Source of the DNA: Actinacidiphila glaucinigra
Lineage (GTDB): Bacteria; Actinomycetota; Actinomycetes; Streptomycetales; Streptomycetaceae
Direction of reading: 5' to 3'
Length of the DNA: 64,000 nucleotides
Assembly (NCBI RefSeq): GCF_900188405.1
Contig: NZ_FZOF01000019.1
Coordinates: forward strand, 62,001 to 126,000
Within the stretch, counting starts at the first letter, position 1, and every line of letters begins with the position of its first letter. Under the pieces are notes generated by a model, which had not been told where the DNA came from, made no database searches, and saw only the letters and a list, made by a program, of their open reading frames with translations. Positions 55,630-64,000 of the stretch are shown here, piece after piece. The translations under genes were made by a program, and so were the position numbers.

Positions 55630-58209
55630 GTGCCCGGTGAGAACCTCACGCGTGACGAGGCCCGAGAGCGGGCACGGCTGCTCGCCGTGGACGGTTACGA
55701 GGTGGCCCTCGACCTCCGGTCGGCGCTGCGCCCGGAGGAGCGGACGTTCCGGTCGGTGACCACGGTCAGGTTCCGCTGCACGGAGCCCGGCGCGTCCAGC
55801 TTCGCGGACCTGCTCGCCCCCTCCGTGACGTCGGTGACACTCAACGGCCGCGAGCTCGACCCCGCGGAGGTCTTCGACGGGACGCGGATCACGCTGGACG
55901 GCCTCGCCGCCGAGAACGTCCTGGTGGTGGACGCGCAGTGCGCCTACAGCCGGACGGGCGAGGGCATGCACCGCTTCACCGACCCCGAGGACGGGGAGGT
56001 CTACCTCTACACGCAGTACGAGCCGGCCGACGCCCGCCGGGTCTTCGCCGACTTCGAGCAGCCCGACCTGAAGGCGCCGTTCACCTTCTCCGTCACCGCG
56101 CCCGAGTCCTGGGTGGTGCTCGGCAACGAGCGGGTGACCGGGGTCTTCGACGGCGGCGAGACGCGGCACTTCGCGCCGACCCGCCCGATCTCCACGTACA
56201 TCACGGCGGTCGTGGCCGGGCCGTACCACATGGTCCACGACACCTACCGGCGCGCGCTGCCGGACGGCTCCGAGCTGGAGATCCCGCTGGGCGCGCTGTG
56301 CCGCAAGGGCCTCGCCCGGTACTTCGACGCCGACGAGATCTTCACCGTCACCAAGCAGGGCCTGGACTTCTTCCACGACCACTTCGGCTACCCGTACCCC
56401 TTCGGGAAGTACGACCAGGCCTTTGTGCCCGAGTACAACATCGGCGCGATGGAGAACCCGGGGCTGGTCACCTTCCGCGAGGAGTACGTCTTCCGCGGCA
56501 AGGTCACCCAGGCGTCCTACGAGGCCCGGGCGAACGTCATCCTGCACGAGATGGCGCACATGTGGTTCGGCGACCTGGTCACCATGCGGTGGTGGGACGA
56601 CCTGTGGCTCAAGGAGTCCTTCGCCGACTTCATGGGCGCGTTCTCGCTGGTGGAGGCCACCCGCTACAAGGAGGGCTGGATCACCTTCGCCAACCGCCGC
56701 AAGGCCTGGGCCTACCGCGCCGACCAGCTGCCCTCCACCCACCCGGTCACGGCCGACATCCGCGACCTGGAGGACGCCAAGCTCAACTTCGACGGCATCA
56801 CCTACGCCAAGGGCGCCAGCGTGCTCAAGCAGCTGGTGGCGTACGTCGGGCGGGACGCCTTCCTGGAGGGCGCGCGCCGCTACTTCCAGCGCCACGCCTA
56901 CGGCAACACCGAGCTGGGCGACCTGCTGTCGGTGCTTGCGGAGACCTCGGGGCGCGACATGGCCGGGTGGTCGCGGTCCTGGCTGCAGACCGCGGGCGTC
57001 AACTCGCTGACCCCGCGGGTGACGTACGACGCCGACGGGCGGATCGCCGAGCTGGCCGTGGTGCAGGACGCCGCGCCCTCGCACCCCGAGCTGCGGCCGC
57101 ACCGGGTCGCGGTGGGGCTCTACCGGCGTACCGCGGAGGGCGCCGTGGAGCGCTACGCGCGCGTCGAGACCGACGTCGCGGGCCCGCGCACGGTGGTGGC
57201 CGAGCTCGCCGGGGCGGACCGTCCCGACCTGGTGCTGGTCAACGACGACGACCTGACCTACTGCAAGATCCGCTTCGACGAGGACTCCCTCGCCACGGTG
57301 CGGGAGCACCTGGGCTCGCTCACCGACCCCATGGCCCGCGCCCTGGCCTGGTCCGCGGTGTGGAACATGACCCGCGACGGGCTGATGCCCGCCCGCGACT
57401 ACCTCGGCCTGGTGCTGCGCTTCGCCGGCGCGGAGACCGACATCGGCGTCCTGCAGGGGCTGCACATGCAGGCCCGTACGGCCCTGAACGACTACGCGGC
57501 GCCGGCCTGGCGCGAGCAGGGCGGGCGCGAGCTGGCCGACGGCGCGCTGCGCGAGCTGCGCGCGGCGGTCCCGGGCAGCGGCCACCAGCTGGCCTGGGCC
57601 CGCTTCCACGCGGCCGTGGCCTCCGGGGACGCCGGGGCGGACGTGCTGCGCGGGCTGCTCGACGGCACCGAGAAGATCGACGGGCTCGACGTCGACCAGG
57701 AGCTGCGCTGGACCTTCCTGGAGGCCCTGGCGGCAGGGGGCCGGGCCGACGAGGCCGCCGTCGCGGCGGAGCTGGCCCGCGACGACACCGCCTCCGGCAA
57801 GCGGCACCAGGTGCGCTGCCTGGCGGCGCGGCCCTCCGCGGCCGTCAAGGAGCAGTGCTGGGCGTCGGTCGTGGAGTCCGACGCGCTGTCCAACGCGCTC
57901 GTGGAGGCCACCATCGCGGGCTTCGACCAGGCGGGCCAGCGCGAGCTGCTCGCCCCGTACGCGGACCGCTACTTCGAGGTGATCGAGCGGACCTGGAAGG
58001 AGCGCTCGATCGAGATCGGCATGGCCGTGGTCCGCGGGCTCTTCCCGCACCACCAGGACCGGCCCGCCACGCTCGACGCCGCCGACACCTGGCTGGGCGC
58101 CCACGCGGACGCACCGCCGGCGCTGCGCCGGCTGGTCGCGGAGTGCCGTGACGACCTCGCGCGGGCGCTTCGGGCGCAGGAGCGGGACGCGGCGGCGGGG
58201 GCCGTCTGA
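55630..58209 (+). CDS. pepN: Aminopeptidase N (M1 family)
   Basis: The 859 residues from GTG 55630 (GGAG upstream) start VPGENLTRDEARERARLLAV. The substrate-site GAMEN lies at 272-276, and zinc ligands are in HEMAH (306-310) and Glu329 (LWLKESF). The C-terminal helical ERAP1-like domain is complete. The enzyme removes N-terminal residues from peptides in the cytoplasm, downstream of Clp and proteasome degradation. The length is normal for the actinobacterial family. Confidence 0.97.
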   Translation: MPGENLTRDEARERARLLAVDGYEVALDLRSALRPEERTFRSVTTVRFRCTEPGASSFADLLAPSVTSVTLNGRELDPAEVFDGTRITLDGLAAENVLVVDAQCAYSRTGEGMHRFTDPEDGEVYLYTQYEPADARRVFADFEQPDLKAPFTFSVTAPESWVVLGNERVTGVFDGGETRHFAPTRPISTYITAVVAGPYHMVHDTYRRALPDGSELEIPLGALCRKGLARYFDADEIFTVTKQGLDFFHDHFGYPYPFGKYDQAFVPEYNIGAMENPGLVTFREEYVFRGKVTQASYEARANVILHEMAHMWFGDLVTMRWWDDLWLKESFADFMGAFSLVEATRYKEGWITFANRRKAWAYRADQLPSTHPVTADIRDLEDAKLNFDGITYAKGASVLKQLVAYVGRDAFLEGARRYFQRHAYGNTELGDLLSVLAETSGRDMAGWSRSWLQTAGVNSLTPRVTYDADGRIAELAVVQDAAPSHPELRPHRVAVGLYRRTAEGAVERYARVETDVAGPRTVVAELAGADRPDLVLVNDDDLTYCKIRFDEDSLATVREHLGSLTDPMARALAWSAVWNMTRDGLMPARDYLGLVLRFAGAETDIGVLQGLHMQARTALNDYAAPAWREQGGRELADGALRELRAAVPGSGHQLAWARFHAAVASGDAGADVLRGLLDGTEKIDGLDVDQELRWTFLEALAAGGRADEAAVAAELARDDTASGKRHQVRCLAARPSAAVKEQCWASVVESDALSNALVEATIAGFDQAGQRELLAPYADRYFEVIERTWKERSIEIGMAVVRGLFPHHQDRPATLDAADTWLGAHADAPPALRRLVAECRDDLARALRAQERDAAAGAV

Positions 58210-58232
58210 GGCGGCCCTCCCGGAAGGGAACA

Positions 58233-58246
58233 GGTGACCGGTCACC
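58233..58246. repeat. Perfect 14-bp palindrome downstream of pepN
   Basis: GGTGACCGGTCACC reads identically on both strands. It lies 24 bases after the pepN stop and about 210 bases before the next start. It could be an operator of a dimeric regulator or the base of a small hairpin. Confidence 0.5.
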
Positions 58247-58456
58247 CCAATGGCGTACGCGGGGTACCGCCCGGCCCCGGTGGTGCGGCAGCATCGCCGG
58301 GGCCGGCCCGCAGGTGGGGAGAGGTCGGTCACTCGAATAGGTGAAAAACGGCTCTCGGCAACCGAACGTCTGAACTTTAGTGCGGTGATGTCCGCATTTG
58401 TCGACGGTACGGTAACAGCCGTTAGGCCCCCTGAGGGATGCGGGAATCCACCCGCC

Positions 58457-59431
58457 ATGAACCACAACATCCCCCTCAGCCCCCGCCCCCTCGACCACCT
58501 CTCCCGCACCCGGCCGACCGTGCTGTCGGCCCGCCAGCTGCGGGAGCACGGCGTCGCCCCGGAGACGCTGGCCGAGCGCTGCCGCCCCGGCGGTCCCTGG
58601 CAGGAGGTGCTGCCCCGGGTGTACGTCCTCCACCGCGGCCGGCCCACCGGCGACGAGCGGGTCCGGGCGGCGCTGCTCTACGCGGGCCGCGAGGCGATGG
58701 TCACGGGGCTCGCGGCGCTCGCCCTGCACCGCTTCTCGTCGGTGCCGCCGCTGGTCGGCCTGGACCGGATCGACCTGCTGGTGACCCGGCAGCGGCGGCT
58801 GCGGGCGGTCGGCGACGTGGGGCTGGTGCGCACCCCCGCGCTGCCCCGGCCGCGGGAGGTGCAGGGTGTGCCGTGCGCGCCGCTGCCCCGGGCGCTGGCG
58901 GACGCCGTGGAGGAGCTGGACGACGCCCGGGCGGTGGGCCAGGTGCTGACCGAGGCGGTGCGCGGCGGCCACTGCGAGGCGTCGGCGCTGGTCGCGGAGC
59001 TGAGCCGGGCCCGTCTGCTGTCCCGGCCGCACGTGGTGGAGGCGGTGGACGCGCTGGTGGCCGAGGGCCGCGCGATCGCCGAGAACCGGCTGTACACGAT
59101 GGTGCGCTGCTTCGGGCTGCCCGACCCGCTGTGGAACGTGGACCTGCGGCTGCCGGGCGGCCCGCACCTCGGCGGCGTCGACGCGTACTGGCCGGAGCAC
59201 GCGGTCGCGGTCGAGCTCGACGCCCGCGTGCCCCGGCAGGAGGACGACGCCCTGTGGGCCGAGTACGCCCGCAAGCGCGAGCACCTGGAGCGGCTCGGCA
59301 TCTCGGTCGTGCACATCACGCCGCGCAAGCTCCGGGAGTCCCTGGAGCAGCAGGCCACCGTCGTCCGCACGGCCCTGATGGCCGCGGCCGACCGCAACCC
59401 CGCGTCGTGGGTGGTGGTGCTGCCGCGGTGA
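58457..59431 (+). CDS. Vsr/DUF559-like nuclease-fold protein with AbiEi-type N-terminus
   Basis: The start is ATG 58457 (MNHNIPLSPRPLDHLSRTRP), giving 324 residues; the open frame from 58250 is mostly leader. The N-terminal half resembles the AbiEi/transcriptional-regulator-type domain (ARQLREHGVAPETLAERC, WQEVLPRVYVLHRG). The C-terminal part resembles the Vsr/DUF559 PD-(D/E)xK fold: GGVDAYWPEHAVAVELDAR (D then ExD), then KREHLERLGISVVHITPRKL. Orphans of this kind are common in actinobacteria and their role is unknown. No toxin partner is adjacent. Confidence 0.85.
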   Translation: MNHNIPLSPRPLDHLSRTRPTVLSARQLREHGVAPETLAERCRPGGPWQEVLPRVYVLHRGRPTGDERVRAALLYAGREAMVTGLAALALHRFSSVPPLVGLDRIDLLVTRQRRLRAVGDVGLVRTPALPRPREVQGVPCAPLPRALADAVEELDDARAVGQVLTEAVRGGHCEASALVAELSRARLLSRPHVVEAVDALVAEGRAIAENRLYTMVRCFGLPDPLWNVDLRLPGGPHLGGVDAYWPEHAVAVELDARVPRQEDDALWAEYARKREHLERLGISVVHITPRKLRESLEQQATVVRTALMAAADRNPASWVVVLPR

Positions 59432-59440
59432 CCCGGGCGG

Positions 59441-61189
59441 TCAGCGCTTCTTCAGCAACAGTTCCACGTTGCGGTCGCCCGGCTCGCCGGAGAGCGTCGC
59501 ACGGGAGCCCGGCGCGTTGAACGCGAGCTCGCGGTAGAGCGCGGCGAGCCCGGTCTGCGACAGGTCGGAGAGGTCGGTGCGGTAGGGGGCGGCGGACTCC
59601 ACGAGCGTGCAGAGCAGCGAGAGCGTGCCGTCGTGGTTGTCGGTCAGCTCGATGATCCGGGCCAGCTGCGGATAGTCGACGTGGGAGGCGGTGGAGACCT
59701 CCCAGAAGGTGCCGTGCGGGACGATCCTGTTCTTGTGGCTGTGTCCGTTGATCCAGGCGGCCACGTTGGCGTGCCGGCCGAGCAGCGCGAGCACCTCGTC
59801 GCCGCCGTGCCGCCGCTCCCCGGGGCGGGCGGGGTCCCGGACCAGGTTGGTCATCGACCAGCTGGGGTGGTGGCTGAAGACCAGCACGGTGTCGTCGGCG
59901 TGCGCGGTGAGCGTCCGGTCCAGCCAGTTCAGCTGGTCCGTGCCGAGGGAGCCGCGGTAGTCGCCGCCACGGTCGGTGGTGTCGAGGCTGATGCCGAGCA
60001 CGCCGTCGGAGATCCGGAACGCGTAGTGGAGCCGGCCGGAGTCGAGTTCGGCCGTCGTGTAGCCGTGACCGACGGGACCGGCCCCGGCGTGCGCCGGGTC
60101 CAGATGGGCGGCGATGTACTCGCGCGGGGTGACCGGTGCCCGGCGCCCGTCGGGGGTGACGGTGCGGGCGCTGCTCTTGTAGCGGTTCCAGGCCTCGCGG
60201 AAGCGGGTGCCCTGGGGGTCGGGTCCCTGGCGCAGGAACGCGTTGACGGCTTCGGCCTCGGCCCGGGGCAGCCAGAACAGCTTGCGTGAGCCGAGCGCCA
60301 GGTCGTGGAAGAAGGACGAGGCGGCGTACGAGCCCCCGTACAGCTGGTCGTGGTTGCCGATGGTGGAGTACCACGGGACGTTCAGGCCGGGGCTGTTGAG
60401 CTCGCGGACGGCGGCGGCGAGGAAGCCGGGCAGGCGGGGGTAGCCGGCCGCCTTGTCGAGGTCGCGCAGCGCGGCGTCGGGCTGCCAGAAACCCTTCAGG
60501 CCGGAGTCCTGCACGCCCTCGTAGTGGCCCGCGTCGCCCGAGTCGGGGGTGAAGCGTCCGCCGCTCATCACCGCGAGGAACCAGTCCAGTTCGATCCGCG
60601 AGTTGTTGTCGGTGTTGTCGCCGGTGGTCATGACGAATCCGATGGGCGTGCCCGTGGCGGGCCCGTACCGCAGGGCGTTGACCCGCTCGACCAGGGAGAC
60701 GGCGCCGGCGTTGGTGAGCGCCTCCTGGGGACGCCAGCCGGCGGGGGCGGCGGAGCGCAGGAACTCGTAGCGCTGCGGGTTCTGCACGTCCGTCAGGTGC
60801 AGGTCGGTGAACTGCACGAAGCAGGACAGGCTCGTACGGCGCGCGGCGCGGCCGCTCCCGGCGGCGGCCAGCTCGGTGCGGGTGACCCGCTTCCAGCCGG
60901 GGCCGTCGCCGAGCCGGCGGTAGCCTCCCCTGCCGCGCGGGGCCGCGACGGAGTGCAGGGTGGTGCCCGCGGTGTAGGGCCGCGCCGCGGCGGGCCCGGC
61001 GGGCGACGTGGGGGCGGCCGGAGGGCCGGACGCGGGTCCGGTGACCGGCTCCGCGAGCGGGGGCACGGCCGTCGCGTCGCCCGAACCGGGGACGAGCGCG
61101 AAACCGAGTCCCGCGCCGAGGGCGGTCGCACCCGAGGCGATCAGGATGTTGCGGCGGCTGAGGGCGGCAGCGGACACGGGACCAGGCAT
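59441..61189 (-). CDS. Tat-exported metallophosphoesterase (TIGR03767-like)
   Basis: The 582 residues from ATG 61189 follow GGGGAA. The N-terminus carries a Tat signal (SRRNILIASGATALGAGLGF). The phosphoesterase core shows FVQFTDLHLTDVQN, VMTTGDNTDNNSRIELDWFL, STIGNHDQLYGGSY, VFSHHPSWSM and NGHSHKNRI, i.e. the D-x-H, GD, GNH(D), H and GHxH metal ligands. It probably acts outside the cell on a phosphoester, possibly for phosphate supply. No PhoP box was identified. It is convergent with the nuclease-fold gene (9 bp between stops). Confidence 0.92.
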   Translation of the reverse strand: MPGPVSAAALSRRNILIASGATALGAGLGFALVPGSGDATAVPPLAEPVTGPASGPPAAPTSPAGPAAARPYTAGTTLHSVAAPRGRGGYRRLGDGPGWKRVTRTELAAAGSGRAARRTSLSCFVQFTDLHLTDVQNPQRYEFLRSAAPAGWRPQEALTNAGAVSLVERVNALRYGPATGTPIGFVMTTGDNTDNNSRIELDWFLAVMSGGRFTPDSGDAGHYEGVQDSGLKGFWQPDAALRDLDKAAGYPRLPGFLAAAVRELNSPGLNVPWYSTIGNHDQLYGGSYAASSFFHDLALGSRKLFWLPRAEAEAVNAFLRQGPDPQGTRFREAWNRYKSSARTVTPDGRRAPVTPREYIAAHLDPAHAGAGPVGHGYTTAELDSGRLHYAFRISDGVLGISLDTTDRGGDYRGSLGTDQLNWLDRTLTAHADDTVLVFSHHPSWSMTNLVRDPARPGERRHGGDEVLALLGRHANVAAWINGHSHKNRIVPHGTFWEVSTASHVDYPQLARIIELTDNHDGTLSLLCTLVESAAPYRTDLSDLSQTGLAALYRELAFNAPGSRATLSGEPGDRNVELLLKKR

Positions 61190-61602
61190 GGCGGGTTCCC
61201 CCGGTGGACGGTGGCTGCGGCGGCACTGTGCTGCCGCTCCTCACCGGATCGTTGGCACCCGGGGTGGCCTGCGGTGCAACGCGGGCGGAACGTCCGGCAC
61301 CCATCTGCGGACGTGGATCAGCAGTCCTCCCGCGGGTCACCGGCGGCCTGTCCGCAGGTGGCCGGACGCTCATCCGGTGTTCACCAACCGCCGTGGCGGC
61401 GCGCGGCGTCGGGGCCGCCGGAGCGCGGGCGCGACGGCAGCCCGGACGCAATGGACCGGTTCGGCACGCTTCGCGCCCCGCCCCGGGTCCCGGCGTGTTG
61501 ACGTATTCGCGTCATGTCGGTCTTACGCCATCTACGGCACTCCCCAACAACCCCACAGATGGCGCAATGTGTCGGTCAACTGGCGCCCAAATCTTGAACA
61601 GG
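61190..61602. other. Divergent region before the S8 protease gene
   Basis: This 413-bp stretch has no credible gene. Two inverted repeats lie near the protease start: TGACG-N6-CGTCA (61499-61514) and GCCATCT-N23-AGATGGC (61527-61533 with 61557-61563). Promoters for the phosphoesterase and the protease must lie here. Confidence 0.55.
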
Positions 61603-64000
61603 ATGCCCATGTCTCTCGATCACATACGCGGGAAGAGACGCGTGGTCCGAGTCGCGCTCGCGGCGGGTCTGGTAGCCGCGCTGACGACGACCGGAATCTC
61701 CGCCTCCACCGCTTTCGCCGACACGACCGGCGACCCGGCGGACGCGGCGGTGAAGACCGCGCACGACAAGCTCGGAACGGCCGACGCCGAACTGCTCGCC
61801 GAGGCCAAGGCCGGCGGCGACAAGAACGTCACCCTCATGATCGCCACCAAGAAGGGCTCCACCGAGCAGGTCTCGGACGAGCTCGACGCGCTCAAGGGCG
61901 CCTCGGTGGACCGGACCTACGACAGCCTCGGCTACGTCCGCGCCACCGTCCCGACGGGCAAGGCGGACGCGGCGATCGCGGCGGCGCAGAAGCTCTCCTC
62001 GGTGCAGGCGATCGACCTCAAGCAGGAGATCGTCCTCGACGACCCGTCCCCGTCGGCCGACGGCGGCAAGGGCTCCTCGAAGGGCCACGGCCACGGACAT
62101 GGGAACGGGTCCACCACGTACCCGGCTCCCGACGCGAAGACCCCGGCGAAGAACCCCTACCAGCCGGCGTTCGAGACCGGCGCGGTGGACTTCGTCAAGG
62201 ACAACCCGAAGGCCGACGGCCGCGGTGTCACCATCGGCATCCTCGACTCGGGCGTCGACCTCGGCCACCCGGCGCTGCAGAAGACCACCACGGGCGAGCG
62301 CAAGATCGTCGACTGGGTCACCGCCACCGACCCGATCACCGACGGCGACGCCACCTGGCGCCGTATGACCAACGGCCCGAGTGTCACCTACCAGGGCCGC
62401 ACCTGGTCCGCCCCCGAGGCCACGCAGCAGGTCACGGTCTTCTTCGAGTCCGCCACCACCGGTGGCGACATGGCCGGTGACCTCAACCGCGACGGTGACA
62501 CCACCGACTACTGGGGCGTCCTGTACGACCCGGCGAAGGGCACCGTCCGCCTCGACCTGAACGACAACGGGAACTTCTCCGACGACGCCGAGATGAAGCC
62601 GTACAAGGACGGCTTCCAGATCGGCTACTTCGGCACGGACAACCCCGCCACCGCCATCTCCGAGCGGATCCCCTTCGTGGTGCAGGTCCGCAAGGACGTC
62701 CCCACGGACCCGTACGGCGGCACCTGGGTCGGCAAGAAGGCCGACTTCGTCAACATCGGCGTCATCGAGTCCGAGCACGGCACCCACGTGGCGGGCATCA
62801 CCGCCGCCAACAGCCTGTTCGGCGGCAAGATGAACGGCGCCGCGCCGGGCGCGAAGATCGTCTCGTCGCGCGCCTGCACCTGGACCGGCGGCTGCACCAA
62901 CGTGGCGCTGACCGAGGGCATGATCGACCTCGTGGTCAACCGCGGTGTGGACATCGTCAACATGTCCATCGGCGGCCTGCCCCCGCTGAACGACGGCAAC
63001 AACGCCCGCGCGCAGACGTACACCCGTCTCATCGACGAGTACGGCGTGCAGCTGGTCATCTCGGCCGGCAACAGCGGCCCCGGCGCCAACACCATCGGCG
63101 ACCCCGGCCTGGCCGACAAGGTCCTCAGCGTCGGTGCCACCGTCTCCAAGGAGACCTGGGCGGCCAACTACGGCTCGCAGGTGACCAAGGCGTACGACAT
63201 GATGCCCTTCTCCTCGCGCGGTCCGCGTGAGGACGGCGGCTTCGCGCCGATCATCTCCGCGCCCGGTGCCTCCATCAACACCATCCCGACCTGGGAGCCC
63301 GGTGGCCCCGTCGCCGAGGCCGGCTACAGCCTGCCGCCCGGCTACGCCATGCTGCAGGGCACGTCGATGGCGTCCCCGCAGGCGGCCGGCGCCTCCGCGC
63401 TGCTGCTGTCCGCGGCCAAGCAGGCGCGCGTCCCGCTGTCCCCGGCGACCCTGCGCACCGCGCTGACCAGCACGGCGAACAAGATCAAGGACGTCCCGGC
63501 GTACGCCCAGGGCTCCGGTCTGATCGACATCGTCGACGCCTGGCGCCTGATCAAGGCGGGCGCGAGCGCCCACACCTACACGGTCAAGGCCCCGGTCAGC
63601 ACCTTCTTCTCGTCCGCGCTCGCCACGCCTGGCTACGGCACCGGCATCTACGACCGCGAGGGCGGCCTGAAGGCCGGTCAGACCAAGACGTACGACGTCA
63701 CCATCACCCGCACCACCGGTCCGAACCGGTCCATCCGGCACGACCTGGAGTGGGTGAACAACGACGGCACGTTCCGCTTCGCCGACTACGACAACGTGTG
63801 GCTGCCGCTGAACAAGCCGGTGACCGTGCGCGTCAAGGCCAAGCCCGGCTCGACCGGTCTGCACAGCGCGATCCTGACGGTCGACGACCCGGCGACGCGC
63901 GGCACCGACCAGCAGATCCTCAACACCGTGGTCGTCGCCACCTCGCAGGCCAAGCCGTCCTTCGCGGTCAAGGCCTCGGGCTCGGTGCAGCGCAACGGCA
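61603..64000 (+). CDS. Secreted subtilisin-like (S8) serine peptidase, 3' end outside window
   Basis: At least 799 residues from ATG 61603 (or 61609, MSLDHIRGKRRVVRVALAAG). A signal peptide ends near STAFA (about residue 40). An inhibitor-like propeptide follows (NVTLMIATKKGSTEQVSDEL). The catalytic triad is complete: Asp215 in GILDSGVDLGHP, His392 in EHGTHVAGI and Ser588 in GTSMASPQAAG. The roughly 175-residue span between Asp and His is longer than in small subtilisins, like other large Streptomyces S8 peptidases. A beta-rich C-terminal domain has begun by 63600. It is secreted and may feed extracellular proteolysis or development. Confidence 0.95.
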   Translation, partial: MPMSLDHIRGKRRVVRVALAAGLVAALTTTGISASTAFADTTGDPADAAVKTAHDKLGTADAELLAEAKAGGDKNVTLMIATKKGSTEQVSDELDALKGASVDRTYDSLGYVRATVPTGKADAAIAAAQKLSSVQAIDLKQEIVLDDPSPSADGGKGSSKGHGHGHGNGSTTYPAPDAKTPAKNPYQPAFETGAVDFVKDNPKADGRGVTIGILDSGVDLGHPALQKTTTGERKIVDWVTATDPITDGDATWRRMTNGPSVTYQGRTWSAPEATQQVTVFFESATTGGDMAGDLNRDGDTTDYWGVLYDPAKGTVRLDLNDNGNFSDDAEMKPYKDGFQIGYFGTDNPATAISERIPFVVQVRKDVPTDPYGGTWVGKKADFVNIGVIESEHGTHVAGITAANSLFGGKMNGAAPGAKIVSSRACTWTGGCTNVALTEGMIDLVVNRGVDIVNMSIGGLPPLNDGNNARAQTYTRLIDEYGVQLVISAGNSGPGANTIGDPGLADKVLSVGATVSKETWAANYGSQVTKAYDMMPFSSRGPREDGGFAPIISAPGASINTIPTWEPGGPVAEAGYSLPPGYAMLQGTSMASPQAAGASALLLSAAKQARVPLSPATLRTALTSTANKIKDVPAYAQGSGLIDIVDAWRLIKAGASAHTYTVKAPVSTFFSSALATPGYGTGIYDREGGLKAGQTKTYDVTITRTTGPNRSIRHDLEWVNNDGTFRFADYDNVWLPLNKPVTVRVKAKPGSTGLHSAILTVDDPATRGTDQQILNTVVVATSQAKPSFAVKASGSVQRNG

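Overview
The window is a stretch of high-GC actinobacterial chromosome, almost certainly Streptomyces. GC is very high, GTG and TTG starts are common, and the gene order matches the conserved Streptomyces core (proBA, obg, rpmA, rplU, rne, mre/rodA, ndk, folC, valS, clpX, clpP2P1, tig). I assign the genus from this synteny and from the protein sequences. I cannot name the species.

Left third (1-26 kb): most genes read on the minus strand. proB, a small unknown gene and proA (cut by the window edge) make proline. Two plus-strand genes, a CDP-glycerol glycerophosphotransferase-like enzyme and a CDP-alcohol phosphatidyltransferase, sit between proB and obg and probably make or modify a cell-wall or lipid polymer. 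Next come rplU-rpmA-obg (ribosome assembly), a large RNase E/G with repetitive disordered arms, and the paired radical-SAM genes (DUF2344/TIGR03936 and TIGR03960). That pair is split by a membrane protein built of 31-residue tandem repeats. A CYTH-CHAD phosphate-binding protein separates these from mreB-mreC-mreD-PBP2-rodA, whose last four genes overlap by 4 bp each.

Middle (25-37 kb): ndk, a DUF4233 membrane protein, folC (apparently leaderless) and valS are followed by a proline-rich anchored protein on the plus strand. Then come clpX, the clpP1-clpP2 operon (with a SigR-type promoter and a ClgR-like palindrome) and trigger factor. Two tRNA genes, Pro(UGG) and Gly(UCC), follow. The 3' end and terminator of tRNA-Gly recur 626 bp downstream, which looks like the footprint of an integrated element.

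Right part (37.9-64 kb): short mixed-strand transcription units. They encode an NmrA-like oxidoreductase, CorA, an ArsC/Spx-like protein, an AsnC regulator divergent from asparaginase, a tiny membrane protein, an acyltransferase, a SpoIIE/PP2C-type phosphatase, an Eis-like acetyltransferase, RpiB with a Nei/Fpg glycosylase, an amino-acid permease, a receptor Ser/Thr kinase, an LPDTG-anchored surface protein, BioY, a PfkB kinase, a HAD phosphatase, a mycothiol-dependent-nitroreductase-like protein behind a SigR-type promoter, aminopeptidase N, a Vsr/DUF559-like nuclease-fold protein, a Tat-exported metallophosphoesterase and the first 799 residues of a secreted subtilisin-like protease.

No insertion sequence, prophage, CRISPR array or biosynthetic gene cluster is visible. 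The main themes are translation, proteostasis and envelope synthesis. Many units end in perfect long hairpins. The least explained items are the 31-residue repeat protein, the repetitive RNase E arms, the tRNA-Gly duplication and the wall-polymer gene pair.
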